This document shows, piece after piece, positions 22,012-30,108 of a stretch of DNA of 35,925 bases (position 1 is the stretch's first letter; the number at the start of each line of letters is the position of its first letter). Source of the DNA: DATCVR01 sp036566745 (GTDB taxonomy: Bacteria; Actinomycetota; Actinomycetes; Jiangellales; Jiangellaceae); NCBI GenBank assembly GCA_036566745.1, contig DATCVR010000033.1, positions 1-35,925 on the forward strand, written 5' to 3'. The notes under the pieces were generated by a model that was not told the DNA's origin, did not search any database, and was given only the letters and a program-made list of their open reading frames with translations. Made by a program: the position numbers and the translations under genes.

Positions 22012-22311
22012 ACCTTTCTACCGTACGGTGATCCATCGCCCCGCCATGACACGCGGCTCGCGGGCAGCGCGTCCCGTGCCGCTGGACGCGTGCCGCTTGA
22101 CGTGCGCCGTCGACGCAAGCCTCGAAGGCTGCTTCCCTTAGCTGCGTGGTCAACGGACGTGCCCGGCAACCCGGACGGCGTCGGCCCTGAAGTCATTTCG
22201 CCCGTGCTCGTCTCGTCCGGTACGGTCGCGGGATTGCTTTCCACAGCTGGGAGCCCATGAGGTTCGCGTGTGGTCTCCCCGGCAGGTCCCAGGCTGAGAG
22301 CAGGTTTCGTG
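22012..22311. other. Intergenic stretch without a recognisable gene
   Basis: 300 bp with no credible reading frame, tRNA or strong hairpin. A 10-bp palindrome ACCGTACGGT lies at 22020-22029, directly after the terminator. The end, from about 22240, should contain the leader of the VOC gene. Confidence 0.5.
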
Positions 22312-22691
22312 ATGGCATGTCGTGTCGGTGAGCTCGTGCTCGGTTGCCGCGACCCCGAGGTGCTGGCGCGGTTCTGGTGCGAGGTTCTGGACTTCGTCGT
22401 GCTCGATCGGGAGGACGACGGCTCGGTGGAGATCGGGCCGCGTGAAGGGTTCGGTGGTCCGCAGCCGACGATCTTCCTCAGTCGCAGGGATGAGCCGGAG
22501 AAGGGGAAGTGCGGCTGCACATCGACGTCAACCCCACCGACCGCGATCAGGACGCCGAGCTCGAACGCCTTCTGAAGCTTGGGGCACGCCCGGCCGACAT
22601 CGGCCAGACAGGCCAAGAGCCATGGCATGTCCTCGCCGACCCCGAAGGCAACGAGTTCTGCCTGCTCAGGGCCCGCCTCGACCCACTGTGA
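22312..22691 (+). pseudogene. VOC/glyoxalase-like gene with a one-base frameshift
   Basis: Two frames together encode a complete VOC-fold domain of about 126 residues. The first, from ATG 22312, reads MACRVGELVLGCRDPEVLAR...IFLSRRDEPEKGK; the second, from about 22509, continues RLHIDVNPTDRDQDAELERL...PWHVLADPEGNEFCLL. The junction lies near 22505-22511 (GGGGAAGTGCGG): adding one G before TGCGG restores a single frame with KVRLHIDV, so a one-base deletion is the simplest explanation. The domain resembles Glyoxalase_6-type proteins, with a final metal-site Glu in GNEFCLL. It could be a true pseudogene or a sequencing error. The reading frame is otherwise intact and the sequence well conserved, so the damage, if real, is recent. 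Confidence 0.75.
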
Positions 22692-22699
22692 GACGGGTC

Positions 22700-23515
22700 C
22701 TAGACGCGGGCCGCGATCGCCACTGACACCCACGCGCGCACCCGCTCGGGATCCACGCCCACTCGCCTGGCCAGGCCGTCGACGTCCAGCGGGGCGCCGT
22801 TGACCTCCGCCTTGATCGCCACCACGGCCACGTCGAAGGCGACCTCACCGGACATCCCACGCGTGTCCACCAGCATGATCCGGTGATCGGGTCCGACCAG
22901 TACGTTGCCCAGCGAGGTGTCGCCGTGGCACAGGCCGTCGTGCCCGGTGGCCAGCAACTCCGCCAGGATCGCGGCGGCCTTGGCGCGCTCGCCGTCGGGC
23001 GCCTCGTGCAGCCCGGGTGCGAGGTCGTTGCGGGCACAGGTCGTCAGGCGGTCGGACAGCCAGTCACCGATGCGCGAGAGCCCCTCGGGAGGGCGGCGCC
23101 CCACCATCGCTGCGAGGGTCGCCGCCAGCCCGGCGATGCGGTGCGGGGTGAGGCGCGCGTCGTAGAACGTCGTCCCCGGCACGACCTGGTCCATGATCGT
23201 CCAGCTGCCGGTGGAGGTCGCCCGCCAGTCGTGGATGGCCGGGCCCGCGCCCAGCTCGGCGAGAGTCCTGGACACCGTCAGCTGCGCCCAGCCGTCGGGG
23301 TCGGCACTCGCGCGCAGCACCAGCGGGCCGTCGGGCGTGGCCACCGAGACGACCAGACCGTACCTGGCCGGCAGGACCCGCCGCGTGGTCGCGGAGACGG
23401 TGCGGCAGACGTCGTCGAGCTCGTCGACGACCCGCGCCGACCAGGCCGGGCCGAGATCGGGCCAGCGGCGATGGACGGCGTCGACGACGTTGTCGGGCAG
23501 GTGGATGCGGTTCAT
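22700..23515 (-). CDS. Aminoglycoside phosphotransferase-like kinase
   Basis: 271-residue protein of the APH/choline-kinase-like fold. The catalytic loop is CHGDTSLGNVLV (HGDxxxxN at 197-204), followed by the metal-binding strand IMLVDTRGMSGEVAFDVAVV (213-232), in which Asp217 takes the DFG-like role. The N-lobe is divergent: RYGLVVSVATPDGPLVLRAS (51-70) lacks an obvious ATP-binding Lys, with Arg at that place. The substrate is unknown; many relatives act on small-molecule alcohols or are annotated as resistance enzymes without evidence. The ATG at 23515 begins 17 bp after the LysR stop, so cotranscription is likely; TAGCGT on the minus strand (23526-23531) could add a second promoter. It converges on the VOC gene with 8 bp between. 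Confidence 0.82.
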   Translation of the reverse strand: MNRIHLPDNVVDAVHRRWPDLGPAWSARVVDELDDVCRTVSATTRRVLPARYGLVVSVATPDGPLVLRASADPDGWAQLTVSRTLAELGAGPAIHDWRATSTGSWTIMDQVVPGTTFYDARLTPHRIAGLAATLAAMVGRRPPEGLSRIGDWLSDRLTTCARNDLAPGLHEAPDGERAKAAAILAELLATGHDGLCHGDTSLGNVLVGPDHRIMLVDTRGMSGEVAFDVAVVAIKAEVNGAPLDVDGLARRVGVDPERVRAWVSVAIAARV

Positions 23516-23532
23516 GTCTCGTCGAACGCTAG

Positions 23533-24420
23533 TCACGCCGCGCTGTTCGCAAGGTCGCGAACGACCTCCGCGAATCCTTGTACCAACGGAGTTTCTGCGC
23601 CGTTCACCCAGGTGAGAGCCACCTGCAACGGTTCGGCGTCGGTGAGCCGCACCCAGCGCAGGCCGGGGCGGGCGTAGTACTCGGCCATGCTCGCCGGCGC
23701 GAAACAGATCGCCACGCCCTCGGCGACCTGTTCGAGCATCTCCTCGACGTTGTCGTTGGTCGGACCCCACCGCGGCTCGGACCCGTCCGGCCGCGGGTTG
23801 ACCGCCCACCAGTCGACCCACGCCCGCGGCGCGCGTTCGGTCCACATCAACGGCTCGTCGTTGACGTCGAGCACGGAGACGCTGTCGCGACCCGCGAGAG
23901 CGTGCTCGGACGGCAACCCCACCACCCGGGACTCGGTGTGGACCACCTCGGCGTGGAGCCCGGACAGGTCGGCGGGCAGCCAGGCGAACGCGACGTCGAC
24001 CCGGCCGTCGCGCAACGCGTCGACCTCCTGGCCCCAGTCGAAACGCTTCGGCTCGACTCGCACGCCGGGATGGCGCCGAGAGAACTCGGCCCGGGCCCGG
24101 GTGGTGAGGGTGCCGGCTCCGGTGGCCTCGAAGCCAACGCGCAGGGTGCCGATCTCGCCGCGGCGATGCTGCTCGGCCCGGTCGGCGAGGCGGTCGGCCC
24201 GGAGCAGGACCTCGCGTGCCTGGTCGACGAGGTCGCGGCCGACCGGGGTGAGGGTCACCCCGCCGGAGTGCCGGACGAACAGTCGCACGCCGAACTCGGA
24301 CTCGGCGTTCTTGAGCGCGTACGAGAGCGCCGGCTGGCTGACGTACAGCAGCTGGGCGGCCCGGCCGACGTGGCCGGTGTCGGCGATGGCGACCAGATAT
24401 CGCAGCTGACGCAGCTCCAC
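23533..24420 (-). CDS. LysR-family transcriptional regulator
   Basis: 295-residue regulator. The start is taken as the GTG at 24420, which gives the standard opening VELRQLRYLVAIADTGHVGRAAQ; AAAGGAG is present but about 15 nt upstream, so the start is not fully certain. The N-terminal helix-turn-helix reads GRAAQLLYVSQPALSYALKN (about 19-38), followed by GVRLFVRHSGGVTLTPVGRDLV. The effector domain begins GTLRVGFEATGAGTLTTRAR. It diverges from a short-chain dehydrogenase with a 113-bp gap that holds a LysR-type dyad at 24429-24445, so it probably controls that gene and itself. The inducer is unknown. Confidence 0.92.
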   Translation of the reverse strand: MELRQLRYLVAIADTGHVGRAAQLLYVSQPALSYALKNAESEFGVRLFVRHSGGVTLTPVGRDLVDQAREVLLRADRLADRAEQHRRGEIGTLRVGFEATGAGTLTTRARAEFSRRHPGVRVEPKRFDWGQEVDALRDGRVDVAFAWLPADLSGLHAEVVHTESRVVGLPSEHALAGRDSVSVLDVNDEPLMWTERAPRAWVDWWAVNPRPDGSEPRWGPTNDNVEEMLEQVAEGVAICFAPASMAEYYARPGLRWVRLTDAEPLQVALTWVNGAETPLVQGFAEVVRDLANSAA

Positions 24421-24428
24421 CCAGCGAT

Positions 24429-24445
24429 CATAAGGCTCCTTTATG
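24429..24445. promoter_or_regulatory. LysR-type dyad in the divergent promoter region
   Basis: CATAAGGCTCCTTTATG: CATAA..TTATG halves with a 7-nt centre, matching the ATA-N9/10-TAT form of LysR boxes. It lies 9 bp upstream of the LysR start and overlaps its AAAGGAG, so binding would also block LysR expression (autorepression). Confidence 0.5.
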
Positions 24446-24533
24446 GACTCGGCGATCTTCTGTCTTGGACCGTGGGACCGACCGTCTGGCACAACTGGAT
24501 GGACCCCGATCCGCGAACCCGACGGAGACCGAC

Positions 24534-25409
24534 ATGACCACCGAGACCACTCCCGCCGTCCCCGCCGAGCGCGCCGCCGGACGGGTCTGGCTGATCACCG
24601 GGGCGTCCTCGGGCTTCGGCCTGGCCATCGCGGAGGCCGCTCTCGCCGCGGGCGACACCGTGGTCGCCACGGCGCGCCGTCCCGAGGCCCTCGCCGCTCT
24701 GGTGGCCGCCTACCCGGACCGGGCGATCGCCGTCGAGCTGGACGTCACCGACACCGCGCGGGTCACGAGCGTGGTGGCCGACGTCGTCCTCTGGTACGGC
24801 CGCGTGGACGTCCTGGTCAACAATGCCGGCCGCGGCCTGGTCGGTGCAGTCGAGGAGACCACCGATCGCGAGCTGCGTGACCTGATGGACCTGCACTTCT
24901 TCGGCCCGGCGGCACTGACCCGTGCGGTGCTGCCGCACATGCGACGGCAGCGCTCCGGGGCGATCGTGCAGCTGAGCAGCATGGGCGGGCGGTTCTCGTT
25001 CCCCGGCGTCTCGGCCTACTCGGCGACCAAGTTCGCCCTGGAGGGTCTGAGCGAGGCACTCGCGGCGGAGGTCGCGCCGTTCGGGATCACCGTGATGGTC
25101 GTCGAGCCGGGGGCGTTCCGGACCTCGTTCGCCGGCTCGGGCGCGCTTCTGCAGTCCGCACCCCTCGCCGCCTACGACGACATCGTGGGCCCGGTGCGCG
25201 AGACCCTGCCGAGCACCCACGGCAAGCAGCCCGGCGACCCGGCGAAGGCGGCCCGCGCCATCCTGGCCGCGCTCGACGCGGAGAAGCCGCCGCTGCGCCT
25301 CCCGCTGGGCAACGACGCCGCGGACGCCATCGCCGCGCACCTGGACGCGGCCCGCACGGAGTTCCTGACCTGGGAAGACGTCACACGCGACACCGAGGTC
25401 GACGAATGA
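24534..25409 (+). CDS. Short-chain dehydrogenase/reductase
   Basis: 291-residue NAD(P)-dependent classical SDR with Rossmann fold. The ATG at 24534 has GGAG 6 nt upstream. Cofactor loop TGASSGFG at 22-29, ARR at 47-49 after strand 2 (the basic residues favour NADP), NNAG at 96-99 and the catalytic S-Y-K set: Ser148/149 in QLSSMGG, Tyr162 and Lys166 in YSATK. The C-terminal part (about 240-291) carries the helix SDRs of this group usually have (DPAKAARAILAALDAEKPPLRLPLG). It diverges from a LysR regulator that probably controls it. The substrate is unknown; the sequence looks like the common oxidoreductase group related to YbbO-type proteins. Confidence 0.92.
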   Translation: MTTETTPAVPAERAAGRVWLITGASSGFGLAIAEAALAAGDTVVATARRPEALAALVAAYPDRAIAVELDVTDTARVTSVVADVVLWYGRVDVLVNNAGRGLVGAVEETTDRELRDLMDLHFFGPAALTRAVLPHMRRQRSGAIVQLSSMGGRFSFPGVSAYSATKFALEGLSEALAAEVAPFGITVMVVEPGAFRTSFAGSGALLQSAPLAAYDDIVGPVRETLPSTHGKQPGDPAKAARAILAALDAEKPPLRLPLGNDAADAIAAHLDAARTEFLTWEDVTRDTEVDE

Positions 25410-25471
25410 TCACCGTGACCTGCGCGTCTCTCCTGATGGGCGAGTCGTGTCAGGTGGTGCATCGCGGGCGA

Positions 25472-25484
25472 TAGCGTTTCGAAC
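25472..25484 (+). promoter_or_regulatory. Leaderless-type -10 element
   Basis: TAGCGT at 25472-25477 followed by exactly 7 nt and the GTG at 25485; no Shine-Dalgarno sequence. The transcript would start at the initiation codon. Confidence 0.55.
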
Positions 25485-25997
25485 GTGAGCCAACGACGTT
25501 CCCTCACCGCGTTCGACGACCTGTTGGCGGCCAATCGAGCGTTCGCCCGCCACTTCGACCTCGCCGGGTTCGACGGTGTGGCTCGGGCCGGGGTCGCCAT
25601 GGTGACGTGCATGGACTCCCGTATCGATCCGCTGGGCATGATCGGCCTGGTGCCTGGCGACGCGAAGATCCTGCGCAATCCGGGCGGCCGGGTCGACCAC
25701 CACGTGCTGGTGGCGCTCGTGCTCGGCGTCAACCTGCTCAACGTCGACCGCATCCTCGTCGTCCAGCACACCCGATGCGCCATGGCGGCCTCCAGCGAGG
25801 ACGAGCTGCGCGCGCGGGTCAGCGCCGCCAGCGTCCAGGACGCCTCGTGGATGTCGTTCGGCGCCATCACCGACCAGCGGGCCGACATCGTCGACGAGGT
25901 CGGCAAGATCCGGGCCCATCCCCTCATCGGCGACGCCGTGACGGTCGGCGGCTTCCTGTACGACGTCGACACCGGTCTGCTCGAACAGATCGTCTGA
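25485..25997 (+). CDS. Beta-class carbonic anhydrase
   Basis: 170-residue zinc enzyme that interconverts CO2 and bicarbonate in the cytosol. The zinc ligands are Cys42 in TCMDSRID and His95/Cys98 in VVQHTRCAM; the Asp44/Arg46 pair that closes or gates the site is present. RNPGGRVDHHVL (64-75) is the other standard block. Length and motif spacing resemble the short actinobacterial enzymes (Mycobacterium Rv1284 type). The GTG start is supported by the leaderless-type TAGCGT 7 nt before it. It lies 75 bp after the SDR gene, probably as an independent transcript. The assignment is secure; whether the active site is of the open or closed type cannot be told. Confidence 0.9.
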   Translation: MSQRRSLTAFDDLLAANRAFARHFDLAGFDGVARAGVAMVTCMDSRIDPLGMIGLVPGDAKILRNPGGRVDHHVLVALVLGVNLLNVDRILVVQHTRCAMAASSEDELRARVSAASVQDASWMSFGAITDQRADIVDEVGKIRAHPLIGDAVTVGGFLYDVDTGLLEQIV

Positions 25998-26097
25998 GTT
26001 AGGCCCGGATTCGCTCCACCACGGAGTCGATCCGGTCGATACTCGTTCGACGCGTCAGTGTCAGACGAACGACGTCGAGCACCGAGGAGACTCCGTC

Positions 26098-26517
26098 ATG
26101 CGGTACATGCTGTTGCTCAAGGGCGACCCCGACCCCGGCGCGATGCCCAGCCCCGAACTCATCGACGCGATGATCGCCTACCAGGAGGACCTCGCCAAGG
26201 CCGGAGTCCTGCTCGCCGCCGAAGGACTCCACGACAGTTCCCAGGGCGCCCGGGTGGTGCACTCCAAGGGCAGGCGCTCCGTGATCGACGGCCCGTTCGC
26301 GGAGTCGAAGGAACTGATCGCCGGCTACATGCTGATCCAGGTCGGCTCGAAGGAAGAGGCCGTCGAGTGGGCCTCGCGCTGCCCCGTGGACGTCGGTCTG
26401 CCCGACGACCTCGAGGCGGTCGTCGAGGTGCGGCAGGTGGCCGAGATGACCGACCTCCCCGACGTCACCGACGAGCAGCGCGACCGCGAGCAGACCCTGC
26501 GCGACCAGTACAGCTGA
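26098..26517 (+). CDS. YciI-like DGPF-domain protein
   Basis: 139-residue protein of the YCII-related superfamily. It begins MRYMLLLKGDPDPGAMPSPEL, contains the family signature DGPFAESKELIAGYMLIQV (residues about 64-82), and ends with a charged tail. GAGGAG 7 nt upstream sets the ATG. DGPF proteins are small, ferredoxin-like-fold proteins of unknown reaction that are characteristically encoded next to ECF42-type sigma factors and are their known targets; that sigma gene follows 57 bp downstream. The promoter region (25998-26097) has repeated GTCGA elements (about 26030-26060) that might contain the ECF site, but I cannot fix a -35/-10 pair with confidence. Confidence 0.9.
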   Translation: MRYMLLLKGDPDPGAMPSPELIDAMIAYQEDLAKAGVLLAAEGLHDSSQGARVVHSKGRRSVIDGPFAESKELIAGYMLIQVGSKEEAVEWASRCPVDVGLPDDLEAVVEVRQVAEMTDLPDVTDEQRDREQTLRDQYS

Positions 26518-26574
26518 CGATCCGGCGCCCGGGGTGTTCCGAGCCGGCCCGCGAGCATGCTCTGATTGGTGCTC

Positions 26575-27843
26575 GTGACGGCATCCGAGACGCCCCGGGC
26601 GATCGAAGCGGTGTGGCGGATCGAGGCCCCGCGGCTGATCGCCGGCCTGGTCGGGCTCGTGCGCGACGTCGGCCTGGCCGAGGAGCTCGCCCAGGACGCG
26701 ATGGTCGCCGCGTTGGAGCAGTGGCCGGAGTCAGGCGTCCCGCGCAATCCGGGTGCCTGGCTCATGGCCGTGTCCAAGCGCCGGGCCATCGACCTGATCC
26801 GTCGTCGCGAGACGTACGACCGCAAGCTCGCGCTGATCGGTCGCGACCTCGAGCTCCAGGGGGAGGGCGCGGCCGCCGAGCTCGAGGCCGTCGTCGACGA
26901 CCACATCGAGGACGACCTGCTGCGCCTGGTGTTCATCTCGTGCCATCCGGTGCTGTCCACCGACGCGCGAGTGGCGCTCACGCTTCGATTGCTCGGCGGG
27001 TTGCGGACCGACGAGATCGCGCGGGCGTTCCTGGTGCCCGAGTCGACGATCTCCCAGCGGATCGTCCGGGCGAAGCGGAGCCTGGCCGAGTCCGGGGCCG
27101 CGTTCGAGGTTCCGGAGGGCGCGGATCGGGCCGAGCGGCTCTCCTCGGTCCTCGAGGTGATCTACCTGGTGTTCAACGAGGGCTACTCGGCGACCGCGGG
27201 CGACGACTGGATCCGGCCGGCGCTGTGCGAGGAGGCGATGCGGCTGGGGCGCGTGCTGGTCGGGCTGGTGCCGATCGATGCGGAGGTGCACGGGCTGGTC
27301 GCGCTGATGGAGTTGCAGGCGTCGCGACTGCCGGCGAGGACCAGCCCGTCCGGTGAGCCGGTGCTGCTGCTCGACCAGGACCGCGGCCGGTGGGACCAGG
27401 TGCTCATCCGCCGTGGGCTGGCGGCGCTGGGGCAGGTCGAGAAGCTGGCGGACACCCCGGGGCCGTACGCCCTGCAAGCCGGGATCGCCGCATGTCACGC
27501 GCGTGCCCGTACGGCCGACCAGACCGACTGGCGGCGGATCGCGGCGCTGTACGAGGCGCTGGCGACGGTCGAGCCCTCGCCCGTCGTGGAGCTGAACCGC
27601 GCGGTCGCGATGTCGATGGCGTTCGGGCCGGAGGCCGGCCTGGCCATCGTCGACGAGCTGGCGGCGGAGCCCACGCTGGCCGGCTACCACCTGCTGCCGA
27701 GCGTGCGGGGCGACCTGTTGGCGAAGCTCGGCCGGACGGACGAGGCGCGCGCGGAGTTCGAGCGGGCGGCGGAGCTCACGCTGAACCAGCGCGAGCGTGC
27801 CCTGCTCCTCGCCCGCGCGGCCGCGTCGGCCTCGGCGCGGTAG
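26575..27843 (+). CDS. ECF42-type RNA polymerase sigma factor with C-terminal extension
   Basis: About 422 residues. Sigma region 2 occupies about residues 8-80 (AVWRIEAPRLIAGLVGL, LAQDAMVAALEQWPE, NPGAWLMAVSKRRAIDLIRR) and region 4 about 125-185 (SCHPVLSTDARVALTLRL, LGGLRTDEIARAFLVPESTI, QRIVRAKR). A C-terminal extension of about 235 residues follows, with the conserved YLVFNEGYSATAGDDW and helical repeats (TPR-like). In ECF42 proteins this extension takes the regulatory role and no anti-sigma factor is encoded, as here. The start is ambiguous (TTG 26566, GTG 26569 or GTG 26575); none has a ribosome site. It lies 57 bp after the DGPF gene, the diagnostic partner. Confidence 0.92.
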   Translation: MTASETPRAIEAVWRIEAPRLIAGLVGLVRDVGLAEELAQDAMVAALEQWPESGVPRNPGAWLMAVSKRRAIDLIRRRETYDRKLALIGRDLELQGEGAAAELEAVVDDHIEDDLLRLVFISCHPVLSTDARVALTLRLLGGLRTDEIARAFLVPESTISQRIVRAKRSLAESGAAFEVPEGADRAERLSSVLEVIYLVFNEGYSATAGDDWIRPALCEEAMRLGRVLVGLVPIDAEVHGLVALMELQASRLPARTSPSGEPVLLLDQDRGRWDQVLIRRGLAALGQVEKLADTPGPYALQAGIAACHARARTADQTDWRRIAALYEALATVEPSPVVELNRAVAMSMAFGPEAGLAIVDELAAEPTLAGYHLLPSVRGDLLAKLGRTDEARAEFERAAELTLNQRERALLLARAAASASAR

Positions 27844-27868
27844 CGCTGCCTGTGCCGATTCGCGGAGC

Positions 27869-27890
27869 CCCGCTGACGCTGGACAGCGGG
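27869..27890 (+). terminator. Weak hairpin after the sigma factor gene
   Basis: CCCGCT (27869-27874) pairs with AGCGGG (27885-27890) around a 10-nt loop, 25 bp after the sigma factor stop. There is no U-tract, so its role as terminator is uncertain. Confidence 0.3.
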
Positions 27891-28061
27891 CGGTGAGCGA
27901 TCAGAAGCCGCGTCTCATGACTGACTCCGCGCCACCGGCAGGACCTTGGACTCGCAGTGGATCGGCTAGCTCTAGGGTGGATCTCCGATTCTGCTGAACA
28001 GGGGCAGGACGGCTGGTCGGACGAACGGGCTATGTGCACGGCCCGGAGAGCTGGTGGTGGC

Positions 28062-28298
28062 ATGAGCGGCCTTGGAAAGTGGAGCCTCGGCATCGGTGTC
28101 GGGCTCGTGGTCGTGGCCGGATTGTGCAGGGCGCTGGACATGATCCCGGCCACGGTGATTGTCGGCATCGTGGGTCTGATCGCGGTCGGCATGGCGGGGT
28201 ATGACGCGCTCTACGAATGGACGAAACGCTCCGAGCTGCGCCGTCGGGGAGACAGGGCCCGAGCTCGCCGGGAACGTGAAGCCCGCGAAGGACGCTGA
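28062..28298 (+). CDS. Small hypothetical membrane protein
   Basis: 78 residues. Two hydrophobic segments, WSLGIGVGLVVVAGLCRALD (about 7-26) and ATVIVGIVGLIAVGMAGYDAL (about 30-50), are followed by a highly basic tail (KRSELRRRGDRARARREREA), the usual positive-inside arrangement for a two-helix protein with a cytoplasmic C-terminus. The ATG at 28062 is the likely start; GGAGAG is 12 nt upstream and the fit is modest. I do not recognise a family. Base use and the membrane pattern support a real gene, but no homologue can be named. It lies between the sigma factor and the convergent tRNA. Confidence 0.5.
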   Translation: MSGLGKWSLGIGVGLVVVAGLCRALDMIPATVIVGIVGLIAVGMAGYDALYEWTKRSELRRRGDRARARREREAREGR

Positions 28299-28371
28299 GC
28301 GGTCCGCGCGATCACTGTCGCTCGAGCTGCACGTGACGGGCACGACCCGCTTCCAGCCCCACTCATGACAA

Positions 28372-28410
28372 CGGCCCAGGTCGTCGGGAAACCGCCGATG
28401 ACCTGGGCCG
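28372..28410 (-). terminator. tRNA-Gly terminator
   Basis: CGGCCCAGGTCGTCGG (28372-28387) pairs with CCGATGACCTGGGCCG (28395-28410) over 16 bp with one G-U wobble and a 7-nt loop. It starts 7 bp downstream of the tRNA on the minus strand and is followed there by TTGTCATGAG. Confidence 0.8.
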
Positions 28411-28417
28411 CAGTGTG

Positions 28418-28491
28418 TGGAGCGGGTGACGGGAATCGAACCCGCGCTATCAGCTTGGGAAGCTGAAGTTCTGCCACTGAACTACACCCGC
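28418..28491 (-). tRNA. tRNA-Gly (anticodon CCC)
   Basis: Read on the minus strand it folds as a full cloverleaf. The 7-bp acceptor GCGGGTG pairs with CACCCGC, the D-arm is GTTC-AGTGGCA-GAAC, the anticodon stem TCAGC/GCTGA has loop TTCCCAA, giving anticodon CCC, and the T-arm is CGGGTTCGATTCCCG. The discriminator is T and CCA is encoded (28420-28418). It decodes GGG. Anticodon and arms are all regular. Confidence 0.95.
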
Positions 28492-28522
28492 GAGCGCCGC
28501 CTGATCGACGACGTCGGGGCTG

Positions 28523-28528
28523 AGCATA
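28523..28528 (-). promoter_or_regulatory. -10 element of the tRNA-Gly promoter
   Basis: TATGCT on the minus strand, 31 bp upstream of the mature tRNA 5' end. Transcription would begin near 28516, leaving a 5' leader of about 25 nt for RNase P to remove. No clear -35. Confidence 0.45.
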
Positions 28529-28619
28529 CCTGGTGCGCCGGGCCGGACGACATCCGAACTCCGTCTCATGAACCGGGGCGAAACGTCTCGGCTGCCGGAC
28601 ATGCGGGAAGATGACCCCT

Positions 28620-29987
28620 GTGACCCAGCTCGACACCCTCATCAGCGCCCTGCCCGACGGTGCCGTCGTCACCGATCCGGAGCTGATCGAGTCCTACCGC
28701 CGTGACCAGGCCGGCACGGTCGCGGCCGGCACCGCCCTGGCCGTCGTCCACGCCGGCTCCACCGACCACGTCGTCACGGTGATGCGCTGGGCGTCCGAGC
28801 ACGGCGTCGCCGTCGTGCCTCGGGGCGCGGGGTCGGGGCTGGCCGGCGGCGCCAACGCCGTGGACGGCGGGATCGTGCTCTCGCTGGCCCGGATGGACGA
28901 GATCGTCTCCATCGAGGCCGACGACCTGTACGCGGTGGTGCAGCCGGGCGTGCTCAACGCCGACCTCGGCCGCGCGGTCGCCGAGCGAGGGCTCTACTAC
29001 CCGCCGGATCCGGCCAGCAAGGAGTTCTGCTCCATCGGCGGAAACGTCGCCACCAACGCCGGCGGCCTGTGCTGCCTCAAGTACGGCGTCACCTCCGACT
29101 TCGTCCTCGGCCTCACCGTGGTGCTGGCCGACGGACGCGTCCTGCGCACCGGCCGGCGGACCGCCAAGGGCGTGGCCGGCTACGACCTGACCAGGCTGTT
29201 CGTCGGTTCCGAGGGCACCCTGGGCGTGGTCACCGAGATCGTCGTGCGGCTCCGTCCGGCTCCGAGTCAGGCCGCCACGCTCGTCGCCTTCTTCCCCGAA
29301 CTGCGCGCGGCGGCCGACGCAGTGGCCCGGATCAGTGCCTCCGGCGTCGTGCCGTCGATGCTGGAGCTGATGGACCGCACGACGATCCGGGTCGTCGACG
29401 ACGCTCTCAAGATGGACCTCGACCGCGATGCGGCGGCGCTGCTGATCGCGCAGTCCGACGCGGGCGGGGCCCGAGCCGCCGACGAGATCGCCACGATGGC
29501 CACGGTCTGCGAGAAGGCCGGCGCCGACTTCGTCGCCGAGACCACGGACGTCGACGAGGGCGAGGCGCTGCTGGCCGCCCGCCGCGGCGCCTTCCCGGCT
29601 CTCGAGCGGCTCGGCGACACCCTGCTCGACGACGTCTGCGTCCCGCGCAGCGCGATCCCGGACCTCGTCGCGCGCATCGAGGAGATCGCGGCGCGGCACG
29701 ACGTCCTCATCGGCACGTTCGGCCACGCAGGCGACGGCAACATGCATCCCACGGTCGTCTTCGACGCGGCCGACCCGGACTCGACGGCCCGCGCGATGGC
29801 TGCCTTCGACGACATCGTCGCGACCGCCCTCGACCTCGGCGGCACGGTCACCGGCGAGCACGGCGTCGGTGCGCTCAAGCGGGGGGCCCTCGCCCTCGAG
29901 CTCGACGACGTCTCGCTCGACGTCCACCGAGCCGTCAAGGCGGCGTTCGACCCGGCCGGCATCCTGAACCCCGGCACGATGTTCTGA
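28620..29987 (+). CDS. FAD-binding oxidase, GlcD/D-lactate dehydrogenase type
   Basis: 455-residue FAD-linked 2-hydroxyacid oxidoreductase (glycolate oxidase GlcD or D-lactate dehydrogenase type), cytosolic or peripheral. The PCMH FAD domain has VVPRGAGSGLAGGANAV (about 69-85) and GGNVATNAGGLCCLKYG (about 140-156); the C-terminal FAD-oxidase domain has FGHAGDGNMHPTVVFD and GTVTGEHGVGALKRG near the end, both flavin/substrate signatures, and terminates DPAGILNPGTMF. The GTG at 28620 is preferred because GGGAAG lies 9 nt upstream; the in-frame ATG at 28611 is the alternative. No iron-sulfur (GlcF) partner is adjacent, so the electron acceptor is unclear. It diverges from tRNA-Gly. Confidence 0.9.
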   Translation: MTQLDTLISALPDGAVVTDPELIESYRRDQAGTVAAGTALAVVHAGSTDHVVTVMRWASEHGVAVVPRGAGSGLAGGANAVDGGIVLSLARMDEIVSIEADDLYAVVQPGVLNADLGRAVAERGLYYPPDPASKEFCSIGGNVATNAGGLCCLKYGVTSDFVLGLTVVLADGRVLRTGRRTAKGVAGYDLTRLFVGSEGTLGVVTEIVVRLRPAPSQAATLVAFFPELRAAADAVARISASGVVPSMLELMDRTTIRVVDDALKMDLDRDAAALLIAQSDAGGARAADEIATMATVCEKAGADFVAETTDVDEGEALLAARRGAFPALERLGDTLLDDVCVPRSAIPDLVARIEEIAARHDVLIGTFGHAGDGNMHPTVVFDAADPDSTARAMAAFDDIVATALDLGGTVTGEHGVGALKRGALALELDDVSLDVHRAVKAAFDPAGILNPGTMF

Positions 29988-30096
29988 CGCCGCCCGGCGG
30001 GACGACGAGGCACGCCAGGGCGAGCCCTCCGTCCCACGGTCATGGCTTCTGTGCCGCTGATCTGCGGATATGGCCGCGCGTCGGGCCGGTGCGGCC

Positions 30097-30108
30097 TACG
30101 ATCCGGCC
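30097..30108 (+). promoter_or_regulatory. Leaderless-type -10 element
   Basis: TACGAT at 30097-30102, then 6 nt, then the ATG at 30109, with no ribosome-binding site. Same arrangement as upstream of 14282 and 25485. Confidence 0.5.

Noticed and set aside
21661..22260. 199-codon plus-strand frame between the META and VOC genes
   Set aside because: It reads straight through both terminators, has no ribosome site and shows no domain pattern.
21276..22733. 485-codon minus-strand frame over the non-coding region and META gene
   Set aside because: It crosses the terminators and the META lipoprotein antisense, and its composition is not protein-like.
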